From positions 1 to 52,647 of the forward strand of contig DATHDG010000042.1 of assembly GCA_035319125.1 (NCBI GenBank): 52,647 bases of DNA. The letters run 5' to 3'. The notes below the pieces were generated by a model. The model was not told the DNA's origin. It saw only the letters and a program-made list of their open reading frames with translations, and searched no databases. A program made the translations under genes and the position numbers. Origin of the DNA: Fen-1308 sp035319125. GTDB lineage: Bacteria > Nitrospirota > Thermodesulfovibrionia > Thermodesulfovibrionales > Dissulfurispiraceae. Numbering within the stretch: the stretch's first letter is position 1; every line of letters starts with the position of its first letter. Positions 33,946 through 41,895 of the stretch are shown piece after piece.

Positions 33946-35343
33946 GTGGCAAACACGGTAACAAAGAGTGGCGCAAAAAAGAAGAAAATTTATAGTAATC
34001 TTTTGTTCCAGGTTTTGGTGGGTTTGGCTACTGGTATTTTAATTGGTTTTTTCAGTAACCGCAATTTTTCAGTCGGCGGTTACTATATAGACCCCAAATG
34101 GATTGAAGAATACATGAAGCCCCTCGGGATCGGTTTTATAAAGTTGATAAGAATGTTTATTGCTCCAATTATCTTCGGCACTGTTGTTGTGGGCATAGCC
34201 AAGATGGGGGACATGAAAAAGGTTGGCAGGGTCGGCATTAAGGCTCTGGTTTATTTTGAGGTCGTTACGACCTTTGCCCTCCTTATAGGGCTTCTTATCG
34301 TCAATTTTTACCAACCTGGCGCGGGCGTCAACGCTGATCCGACCAAGCTGGACATAGGTCAGATTGCCAAGTTTACTGCCGGCGCAAAGAAACTCAGCAC
34401 GGTAGACTTCTTGATGAACATAATACCAACTACGGTTATACAGTCCTTCGCCGAAGGAGAAATCCTTCAGGTGCTATTCTTCTCATGCTTGTTCGGTGCG
34501 GCGCTGGCTGCCATGGGGGAGAGGGGCAAGCCGGTTGTGCATATCATAGATGAATTTACGCACGGCTTCTTCAAATGCATTCATTACATAATGAGACTCG
34601 CTCCGTTTGGTGCCGGCGGCGCCATCGCATTTGCGGTCAGTAAATTTGGATCAGGCACCCTCGCTGCCCTTGGAAAATTGCTTATCGGCGTTTGGGGCAC
34701 TGCGTTTCTATTTGTCGTTATTGTCCTTGGAACAATATGCAAGCTGGCGGGATTCAGCCTTTGGAAGCTGTTTAAATATATTAAGGAGGAATTCTTCATT
34801 GTATGGGGCACATCATCATCCGAAACTGTTCTGCCTCGCCTCATAGCAAAGCTTGAAAATCTTGGCATCCAGAAGTCCGTAGTCGGCCTCGTAATCCCGA
34901 CCGGATATAGCTTCAATCTTGACGGAACAAGTATTTATCTGACAATGGCTACTGTATTTATAGCCCAGGCCTTCAATATTGACTTATCGATAGGGCAACA
35001 GCTTACCATTCTGCTCGTCCTTATGTTGACGTCTAAAGGAGCTGCAGCTGTTGCAGGGGGAGGATTCATTTGTCTGGCTGCTACGCTTGCGTCTACGCAG
35101 GTATTGCCGGTGTCCGGACTGGTTTTGCTGCTCGGGGTAGACTGGTTTATGTCTAACTGCAGGGCGCTGACCAATATGATCGGCAATGCCGCTGCAACAG
35201 TTGTCGTTGCAAAGTGGGAAAAATCAATTGACAACGACCGCATGATGCGAGTGTTGAACAATGAGACGAACCTTGAGGCCATCGAACCCGAAGAAGTTAT
35301 GATCGAGCGAGAAGAAAAGGAATGGAACGGCCAGAAGTCTTAA
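33946..35343 (+). CDS. dctA: Dicarboxylate:cation symporter (DctA/GltP family)
   Basis: Inner-membrane transporter of 465 residues of the DAACS family, moving C4-dicarboxylates or acidic amino acids with sodium or protons. Several hydrophobic helices alternate with two re-entrant loops: the serine-rich WGTSSSETVLP (about 285-295), then GYSFNLDGTSIYLTMA, and NMIGNAAATVVVAKWE near residue 410, the family's substrate/cation site. A GTG start is used, after a GAGGAGGG ribosome site (33931-33938). Context with succinate dehydrogenase and malic enzyme favours succinate, fumarate or malate over glutamate. The C-terminal tail is charged. Confidence 0.92.
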   Translation: MANTVTKSGAKKKKIYSNLLFQVLVGLATGILIGFFSNRNFSVGGYYIDPKWIEEYMKPLGIGFIKLIRMFIAPIIFGTVVVGIAKMGDMKKVGRVGIKALVYFEVVTTFALLIGLLIVNFYQPGAGVNADPTKLDIGQIAKFTAGAKKLSTVDFLMNIIPTTVIQSFAEGEILQVLFFSCLFGAALAAMGERGKPVVHIIDEFTHGFFKCIHYIMRLAPFGAGGAIAFAVSKFGSGTLAALGKLLIGVWGTAFLFVVIVLGTICKLAGFSLWKLFKYIKEEFFIVWGTSSSETVLPRLIAKLENLGIQKSVVGLVIPTGYSFNLDGTSIYLTMATVFIAQAFNIDLSIGQQLTILLVLMLTSKGAAAVAGGGFICLAATLASTQVLPVSGLVLLLGVDWFMSNCRALTNMIGNAAATVVVAKWEKSIDNDRMMRVLNNETNLEAIEPEEVMIEREEKEWNGQKS

Positions 35344-35361
35344 CCACGAGGAGGAAGTAAA

Positions 35362-36681
35362 ATGGCACTTTATACAAAAGAAGAAGCTCTTATATATCAC
35401 AGCACCTTTCCTCACGGCAAGGTTGAAGTAATTCCGGTAAAGCCTTGCTCGACTCAAAAGCACCTGTCGATGGCATATTCTCCGGGAGTTGCAGAAACTT
35501 GCCGCGCGATAGCGGCGAATCCGGAGGATGTTTTCAAGTACACCAACAAAGGAAATCTGGTTGCCGTGGTCTCCAATGGGACCGCAATACTCGGGCTGGG
35601 AAATCTGGGTCCTATGGCCGCTAAGCCTGTCATGGAAGGGAAGGGTGTTCTGTTCAAGACTTTTGCCGACATAGACGTGTACGATATAAACCTTGACGCG
35701 AAGGACCCGGAACTTATAATCGCCGTCTGCAAGGCGCTTGAGCCTACGTTCGGCGGCATCAATCTCGAAGACATCAAGGCCCCCGAATGTTTTTACATTG
35801 AAGAGACTCTCAAAAAAGGGATGAACATTCCGGTGTTCCATGACGATCAGCACGGGACGGCCATTATCTCCGGCGCCGGTTTGATAAATGCCCTCGAAAT
35901 TTCGGGAAAGAAGATAGAGGACATGAGGATCATAGTATCCGGAGCCGGCGCCAGCGGCATTGCCTGCAGCAAATTCTATGTTTCCCTTGGGGTCCCACTT
36001 GAGAACATCAGCATGTTCGATTCTAAGGGGCATATCAACGCGGAACGCAAGGACCTCAACGAACAGAAGAAGTATTTTGCCCAGAAGAAGTGTTATGCCT
36101 CTCTTGCAGAAGCCTTCAAGGGAGCTGACATGTTCCTCGGGCTGTCGGGGCCCAACCTAGTTTCTCAGGACATGGTCAGAAGCATGAACAGAAATCCGAT
36201 CATATTTGCGATGGCAAATCCCGACCCCGAAATACCGTATTCCGAGGCGAAGGCTGCGAGACATGACCTTATCATGGGCACAGGAAGGTCCGACTTTCCG
36301 AATCAGGTGAATAATGTCTCGGGCTTTCCGTATATCTTCAGGGGGGCTCTCGATGTGCGGGCTACCGCTATCAACGAAGAGATGAAACTGGCAGCTGCAA
36401 GATCCCTTGCGTCGCTAGCAAAGGAGCCTGTACCTCAGGCGATTTGCGACGCATACGGAGTAAAGGAACTCAGCTTCGGCATAGATTACGTCATTCCAAA
36501 GGCGCTCGACACGCGTATGCTTGTGTGGGAGGCCCCGGCGGTCGCTCGAGCTGCTATGGATACTGGGGTCGCGAAGATCAGCCTGGATATCGAGCAGTAC
36601 AAGAAGGATTTGCAGAAAAGGCTTGCAACTTCAAAGGAGCGCATTGCAGGTTTTGTGAAGACATATAATTTCAATTTTTAG
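35362..36681 (+). CDS. NAD(P)-dependent malic enzyme (short form)
   Basis: Oxidatively decarboxylates malate to pyruvate and CO2. The 439-residue protein is the short malic enzyme without the phosphotransacetylase-like tail of MaeB. Motifs include the tyrosine-bearing SMAYSPGVAETCRAI, the metal site FHDDQHGTAII, the dinucleotide fold IVSGAGASGIAC, and ANPDPEI. An AGGAGG ribosome site lies about ten bases before the ATG and only 18 bases separate it from dctA, so it belongs to the same operon. The reaction links imported C4 acids to pyruvate. Cofactor preference is not readable by eye. Confidence 0.95.
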   Translation: MALYTKEEALIYHSTFPHGKVEVIPVKPCSTQKHLSMAYSPGVAETCRAIAANPEDVFKYTNKGNLVAVVSNGTAILGLGNLGPMAAKPVMEGKGVLFKTFADIDVYDINLDAKDPELIIAVCKALEPTFGGINLEDIKAPECFYIEETLKKGMNIPVFHDDQHGTAIISGAGLINALEISGKKIEDMRIIVSGAGASGIACSKFYVSLGVPLENISMFDSKGHINAERKDLNEQKKYFAQKKCYASLAEAFKGADMFLGLSGPNLVSQDMVRSMNRNPIIFAMANPDPEIPYSEAKAARHDLIMGTGRSDFPNQVNNVSGFPYIFRGALDVRATAINEEMKLAAARSLASLAKEPVPQAICDAYGVKELSFGIDYVIPKALDTRMLVWEAPAVARAAMDTGVAKISLDIEQYKKDLQKRLATSKERIAGFVKTYNFNF

Positions 36682-36797
36682 AGATTTCAACCGCAATGAT
36701 ATTGCTGGCTTCATAATTCGCTATTCCCCCCCTCGGGCATTGAGCGATATATACAATCCGGCGTCTAAGGACAATTTCTTTAGACTTGCGAACTTTC

Positions 36798-36827
36798 TTG
36801 CGCATGTCTTGACAGTGCAGATATAAT
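36798..36827 (+). promoter_or_regulatory. Promoter of the ubiD-ribD unit
   Basis: TTGCGC (36798-36803), 18 bases, perfect TATAAT (36822-36827), about 27 bases before the UbiD start. It lies in the 172-base gap after the malic enzyme gene and would make ubiD independent of the sigma54 operon. Confidence 0.55.
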
Positions 36828-36853
36828 AACTAAAAATCAAAGAAGGTTTTACC

Positions 36854-38317
36854 ATGGCATATAAGGATTTGAGGGCATTTCTGCGACGGCTGGAAGATAA
36901 AAATCTGCTTCACAGGGTGAAGGCCGAAGTCGACCCTATTCTGGAAGTTTCCGAGATAACGGATAGGATATGCAAAAGTCCTGGGGGGGGCAAGGCTCTT
37001 TTTTTTGAAAAGATAAGAGGATCGATGTATCCGGTCGTAACTAATATTTTCGGCTCTTTTGAAAGAATGAGTCTTGCACTGGAGATCTCAGGACTCGATG
37101 ATGTTGCGCATAGGATCGAAGACCTTCTAAATCAGGCACCTCCTAAAACTCTAGTGGAAAAGCTGTCGATGCTCCCGAAGCTCTTCGAATTCTCAAAGTA
37201 TCTTCCGAGGGCGGTAAAGAGTGCGCCTTGTCAAGAAGTGATTGAGAGAAACGCCCCGGACCTTGGCAAGTTCCCGATTCTCAAGTGCTGGCCTAGCGAC
37301 GGACAGCCTTCGGATGAAGGCAGGTTTATCACCTTCCCGATGGTCTTCACGAAGGATCCTGAAACTGGAAGGCCCAACTGCGGCATGTATCGTATCCATG
37401 TATATGACAAGAAAACTACCGGCATGCACTGGCATATTCATAAAGACGGAGCTCGCCATTTCGACAAGTACAGAGCGCTTGGTCGAAGGATGCCTGTTGC
37501 AGTCGCAGTAGGCAGTGATCCGGCTGTTATTTATGCTGCAACTGCGCCGCTGCCCGAGGCTGTTGACGAAATGCTCTTTGCTGGTTTTCTCAGGAGAGAA
37601 CCGGTCGAAATGGTCAAATGCGTCACATCCGATATAGAGGTGCCGGCTAACAGCGAACTTGTGATAGAAGGCTATGTAGACCCTACCGAGTCACGCATTG
37701 AAGGTCCGTTTGGTGATCATACCGGCTTTTATTCAGCTGCAGACTATTATCCTGTATTTCATGTCACCTGCATAACTCACAAAAGGGACATGGTCTATCC
37801 GGCAACTATTGTCGGCAAGCCGCCCATGGAAGACTGTTATATGGGAAAGGCAACTGAACGCATATTCCTGCCGCTTATGAAGCTCGACTTCCCGGAGATT
37901 AAGGATATTAATCTGCCGATGGAAGGTGTGTTTCATAACGCATGCCTGATATCAATCAGAAAGAGCTATCCTGGTCATGCAAAGAAGGTACTCCATGGTT
38001 TATGGGGCAAGGGGCAGATGATGTTCTCGAAGCTGCTCATTATTGTTGATGAAGATGTCGATGTTCAGAATATATCTTACACCGCATGGCGCGTGCTCAA
38101 TAACGTTGACTGGAAAAGAGATGTGATAATTGCTGAAGGCCCGCTGGATGACCTTGATCACGCGGCCAGTTTTCCGCGCTATGGCGCCAAGATGGGCATT
38201 GATGCTACTAGAAAGAGCCGTGAAGAGGGCATGACAAGGGAATGGCCTCAGGAGCTTTTTATGTCTGATGATATCAAGAAACGAGTTGACGCCAGATGGA
38301 AAGAGTTCGGCTTTTAG
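36854..38317 (+). CDS. UbiD-family prenylated-FMN decarboxylase
   Basis: Decarboxylase of 487 residues of the UbiD superfamily, which uses prenylated FMN made by UbiX. The N-terminal YKDLRAFLRRLEDKNLLHRVK start, the central KDPETGRPNCGMYRIHVYDKKTTGMHWH-type region (about 175-200), IEGPFGDHTGFYS and the late LDFPEIKDINLP are diagnostic. In an anaerobe it may decarboxylate a quinone precursor (4-hydroxybenzoate or the futalosine-route menaquinone acid) or an aromatic acid. Neighbours (ribD, for flavin synthesis) do not settle this. A matching ubiX is not in the window. Confidence 0.93.
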   Translation: MAYKDLRAFLRRLEDKNLLHRVKAEVDPILEVSEITDRICKSPGGGKALFFEKIRGSMYPVVTNIFGSFERMSLALEISGLDDVAHRIEDLLNQAPPKTLVEKLSMLPKLFEFSKYLPRAVKSAPCQEVIERNAPDLGKFPILKCWPSDGQPSDEGRFITFPMVFTKDPETGRPNCGMYRIHVYDKKTTGMHWHIHKDGARHFDKYRALGRRMPVAVAVGSDPAVIYAATAPLPEAVDEMLFAGFLRREPVEMVKCVTSDIEVPANSELVIEGYVDPTESRIEGPFGDHTGFYSAADYYPVFHVTCITHKRDMVYPATIVGKPPMEDCYMGKATERIFLPLMKLDFPEIKDINLPMEGVFHNACLISIRKSYPGHAKKVLHGLWGKGQMMFSKLLIIVDEDVDVQNISYTAWRVLNNVDWKRDVIIAEGPLDDLDHAASFPRYGAKMGIDATRKSREEGMTREWPQELFMSDDIKKRVDARWKEFGF

Positions 38318-38341
38318 ACTTCCTCTCATCTGAACATATTA

Positions 38342-39457
38342 ATGAACAGAATATCTGAATCTGATTTGCAGTATATGAAACGGGCCCTTCGTCTGGCGGA
38401 AAAGGCTTGCGGCTCTACGAGTCCTAATCCTATGGTCGGTGCTGTGATGGTCAAGAACGGAAAGATTATTGCCGAAGACTATCACAGAAAGGCCGGCGAG
38501 CCTCATGCAGAAGCGCTGGTGATTGCAAAAGCGGGAAGAGCTGCCAGAGGAGCCTCCTTGTATGTGACGCTTGAACCTTGCTGTCATACAGACAAACGGA
38601 CACCGCCGTGCAGCCGCTCAATTATCGAAGCAGGACTGAAGAAAGTCTTTATCGCTATGAAAGATCCTAATCCCAAGGTATCGGGACGCGGCATTCAGGA
38701 ACTCAAAGAGCATGGTATTAGCGTTCTGGAGGGAATACTGGAAGACAAGGCGCAAAGATTAAATGAAGCATACCGCAAATATGTGCTTACGCGAAGGCCG
38801 TTTGTGACATTGAAAGCGGCAATGACACTTGATGGCAAGATTGCTACGCCTGAGGGTCGGTCAAAATGGATAACCGGAGAGAAGGCAAGACGAATCGTGC
38901 ATAAAATGAGATGCTGTTCAGATGCAGTCATGACTGCTATTGGGACCGTCAGGCTTGACAATCCTGAGCTTACATCCCGCATCGGTTGTAAGAAACAGCC
39001 CTTGAGGATTGTAATTGATCCGGAACTTGCAACACCTCTTGACTACAAGGTATGTACAGTGCCGCCGGAAACAATTTTTGTAGTCAATGAACTGGCTGAT
39101 AAAGCCAAAATAGCAAAGCTTCAGGCCAGGGGCATACGGTTTTTAATACATAGTGGTCAAAGAGCAGATATGGATTGGCTTATGATAAGGCTCGGTGAAA
39201 TGGCCATAACATCTGTGCTAGTAGAAGGCGGCTCTTCATTCAATGCAACCTGTCTGATGCAAAATGTTGTCGACAAGGCAGTATTTTTTATCTCGCCTAA
39301 GATTATATGTGGGAAGACATCTATTCCTGTTGTCGGTGGTAATGCGTTTCTAAAACTGGAAGATGCGGTGAGGTTGACAGACGTACAGATGCGTAAGATT
39401 GACGACGATATCATGATTTCCGGTTACGTTAGGCAATTACCGCAAATTAAAGTCTAG
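38342..39457 (+). CDS. ribD: Bifunctional riboflavin deaminase/reductase RibD
   Basis: Carries out two steps of riboflavin synthesis: deamination then side-chain reduction of the GTP-derived pyrimidine. The deaminase domain (about 1-145) has the catalytic zinc site H55-A-E57 and a PCC-x8-C cluster with one extra residue relative to E. coli RibD. The reductase domain (about 148-365) starts FVTLKAAMTLDGKIA, with VEGGSSFNATCL later. The total of 371 residues is normal. Starts 24 bases after the UbiD stop. The rest of the rib pathway is elsewhere. Confidence 0.96.
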   Translation: MNRISESDLQYMKRALRLAEKACGSTSPNPMVGAVMVKNGKIIAEDYHRKAGEPHAEALVIAKAGRAARGASLYVTLEPCCHTDKRTPPCSRSIIEAGLKKVFIAMKDPNPKVSGRGIQELKEHGISVLEGILEDKAQRLNEAYRKYVLTRRPFVTLKAAMTLDGKIATPEGRSKWITGEKARRIVHKMRCCSDAVMTAIGTVRLDNPELTSRIGCKKQPLRIVIDPELATPLDYKVCTVPPETIFVVNELADKAKIAKLQARGIRFLIHSGQRADMDWLMIRLGEMAITSVLVEGGSSFNATCLMQNVVDKAVFFISPKIICGKTSIPVVGGNAFLKLEDAVRLTDVQMRKIDDDIMISGYVRQLPQIKV

Positions 39458-39492
39458 CAGTTTCTTGACGCAAATGCCTGCTAACAGCTTTT

Positions 39493-41577
39493 CTACTGAC
39501 CAAGGAGATTTGTAAATTCTTGTTCGCTGAGTGCAGGTCCGTAGATGAATCCTTGAAATTCATCGCAGCCGTTCTCTTTTAGAAATTCGAATTGCTCTTT
39601 ATTCTCTACTCCCTCTGCAATTACCTTAAGATTCATTGCCCTGGCTAAGCCTATTATAGCCTTGATTATGGTTGCACTGTCCTGATCATTCGGCAGATTT
39701 TTAGTCAGAGCCTGAGCGATCTTTAGAGAGTCTACAGGTAAGCGCTTGAGAGAGCTTAACGATGAATATCCCATTCCAAAATCGTCTATCGATAGCTTTA
39801 TGCCGATGTCTTTCAGATTCTGCAAAATTACGGTTGTTGCAGCAATATCCTGCATGATCGTACTTTCTGTTATCTCCAATTCCAGCCAGCCCGGCTTCAA
39901 TCCCATATCTTCAGTCAGTTTTCTTATCTTTTGGATCAGATTGGTGCTTTTAAACTCGTGAATGGAAAGATTCACCGAAACACAAGAGGTAAAACCTTCT
40001 TTGTTCCACTGGGCAGTCTGGGCACAAGCCGTGTTAAGCACCCAGTCGCCGAGTTTGCCCGACATGCCGATTTCTCCTGCCAACGCGATGACTTGTTCTA
40101 CCGGCATAGTTATCAAATCCTGGGGCGTCCATCGTAGCAAAGCCTCAGCCCCCAGGATTTTGCCGGAACGCAAATCATACCTCGGCAGATAATTCAGCAC
40201 GAAATTACTATTCTCTAGAGCTTTCTTAATCGTGGCTTCAGTGTTCAGACGCTCCTTAATGTGAAGATTCATAGATTCATCAAAAAACTGAAAATTATTT
40301 CTTCCTTTTGCCTTCGCATGGTACATGGCTGTATCAGCATTTTGTAACAGCAGGTCGATATCTGTGCCGTCATTCGGATAAATTGCTATGCCGATGCTGG
40401 CTGTAATATTTAATTCTGTTGAGAAAATAACAAAAGGCTTGGATAGCTCTTCAAGCACTCTTTTTGATATCTTGGCCACATCTTCCGGCTTCTTGATATT
40501 CGGCAACAGTACAGTAAATTCATCGCCACCCATTCTCGCAACCATGTCTCTCACTGAGTCGTTGTTAATATGGGCAACTATATCACTACGTCGCATGCCA
40601 TTGATAATCCGGTCTGCAGACGCTTGAAGGAGCAGGTCACCTATTTTATGCCCGTATTTGTCATTGACATATTTGAAACGGTCCAGATCGATAAACAGAA
40701 CTGACAGATAACTGCCCAAATTAGCCGCAGCCGTAACAGCAAGACCCAGATGATCCTTAAAAAGCTGCATATTTGGCAGCTTTGTGAGCGAGTCGTGATA
40801 TGCCATATATCGCATATCATACTCTGCATTCTTTCTCTGAGTGATGTCTCTGATAAGAGCGAGGACTCCATTGTCGCCGTAAGCAACTACCCTGAATTCG
40901 AAATAGCATTCAGCATCTTTAACAGCAGCCTCATATTCGAATATCTGTATATCTCCGGTCTTGATTACGCCCTCAACAGCTTCATGCATTCGCGATGTCA
41001 GCTCGGCGGGTAAAATATCCGCAATGTTATTACCGAGAACGCGGTCAGTCTGGAATGGGAGATTCAGGTCATGTGCATTCTTAAAATCTGAAATTAAGCC
41101 AGAACGGTCCATGCGAAGCATGACGTCCGGTATTGCATCCAGAAGCGCACGGTTTTTAGATTCACTTGCATTGAGTTCGCTGAAGGTGTCTCCAGCTCTG
41201 ACCATATACATCAAACGATGCGCAAGTATAACCCAGTTTACGGGTTTGGTAACGAAGTCTGTTGCACCGGCTTCGTAGGCTCTAGTTATTGAGTCCAGAT
41301 CATCATAGCCGGTTAACATAAGAACGGGAATGCGCTCTCCCCCGGGCATCTTTCGCAGTTCTCGACAGACAGCAATCCCGTCAAGCCCCGGCAGACGTAC
41401 ATCCAACAGGACCAGATCGGGTTTCTGCTCTTTGAGGAGAAGAATTGCCTGGGTCCCATCTTTAGCTTCCAGGACGGAAAACTCTGACATTTCCAGTGTC
41501 AGACGGGCAACTTGACGAATCGCATCATCGTCGTCGATAATTAATACGGTTGGCTCTTTTTTTCTTTTTGCAGTCAT
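39493..41577 (-). CDS. Response regulator with REC, PAS, GGDEF and EAL domains
   Basis: Cyclic-di-GMP signalling protein of 694 residues. The receiver domain (about 8-128) has D59 in LVLLDVRLPG, a PAS domain spans about 141-250, GGDEF 252-435 and EAL 445-690. The synthase motif is intact (GGDEF, 350-354), but the inhibitory RxxD site is displaced by an insert of about 12 residues ahead of GGDEF. The EAL motif is E478-A-L. Other phosphodiesterase residues remain (VNLS, ELEITE, IDDFG, IAEGVE), but the usual YQP reads YLP and LKID reads LKIA, so hydrolysis may be weak. REC and PAS are close relatives of those of the divergent kinase upstream. Confidence 0.94.
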   Translation of the reverse strand: MTAKRKKEPTVLIIDDDDAIRQVARLTLEMSEFSVLEAKDGTQAILLLKEQKPDLVLLDVRLPGLDGIAVCRELRKMPGGERIPVLMLTGYDDLDSITRAYEAGATDFVTKPVNWVILAHRLMYMVRAGDTFSELNASESKNRALLDAIPDVMLRMDRSGLISDFKNAHDLNLPFQTDRVLGNNIADILPAELTSRMHEAVEGVIKTGDIQIFEYEAAVKDAECYFEFRVVAYGDNGVLALIRDITQRKNAEYDMRYMAYHDSLTKLPNMQLFKDHLGLAVTAAANLGSYLSVLFIDLDRFKYVNDKYGHKIGDLLLQASADRIINGMRRSDIVAHINNDSVRDMVARMGGDEFTVLLPNIKKPEDVAKISKRVLEELSKPFVIFSTELNITASIGIAIYPNDGTDIDLLLQNADTAMYHAKAKGRNNFQFFDESMNLHIKERLNTEATIKKALENSNFVLNYLPRYDLRSGKILGAEALLRWTPQDLITMPVEQVIALAGEIGMSGKLGDWVLNTACAQTAQWNKEGFTSCVSVNLSIHEFKSTNLIQKIRKLTEDMGLKPGWLELEITESTIMQDIAATTVILQNLKDIGIKLSIDDFGMGYSSLSSLKRLPVDSLKIAQALTKNLPNDQDSATIIKAIIGLARAMNLKVIAEGVENKEQFEFLKENGCDEFQGFIYGPALSEQEFTNLLGQ

Positions 41578-41895
41578 TAATTTCCCTTTGACAAGCTAAG
41601 CATTCCTGTTAAAATTAGTTTATTTAATTGCAAGAAACATGGATATTTTCAAGCATAGCAGTTTTTATCCCAGGATACTATTATTATTTTTGTAATTTTC
41701 TTTTTATGTGACGAGGGTTACATAATACATATGAATTCTGCCTGAAACTATAGTTAATTTAGAGGTATATGCCAAACAAAATTAACAGCGCCCTAGATTT
41801 GAGCCTTTACTACCAGGCTGATGAATCATTAAAATTAACCGGCATGAGTATAATGAAGTGTTCGTATATATTTTGTAGCGGTAAGGAAATGACAG
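41578..41895. other. Divergent promoter region of the signalling island
   Basis: The gap of 318 bases is A+T-rich and lies between two divergent genes. Apart from the CRP/FNR-like dyad at 41704-41725, annotated separately, no clear promoter, hairpin or ORF could be assigned. Both transcripts must start within it. Confidence 0.55.
41704..41725. promoter_or_regulatory. CRP/FNR-family-like operator
   Basis: TTATGTGA (41704-41711), six bases, TTACATAA (41718-41725) form a 22-base dyad with one asymmetric position, matching the CRP pattern TGTGA-N6-TCACA except T for C. It lies 126 bases from the GGDEF/EAL start and 170 from the kinase start. No CRP-family gene is in the window. Confidence 0.6.

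Noticed and set aside
35224..36033. Open frame of 269 codons on the minus strand spanning the dctA end and malic enzyme
   Set aside because: It runs across two clear plus-strand genes and has no family motif.
36763..36785. GTCTAA/TTAGAC hairpin after the malic enzyme gene as a terminator
   Set aside because: The stem is only six pairs, A+T-rich and not followed by a T run; it overlaps the region just upstream of the ubiD promoter.
38342..39457. Extra residue in the RibD zinc motif as a defect
   Set aside because: A one-residue longer C-H-T-D-K-type loop keeps both zinc cysteines and seems to be a lineage variant rather than damage.
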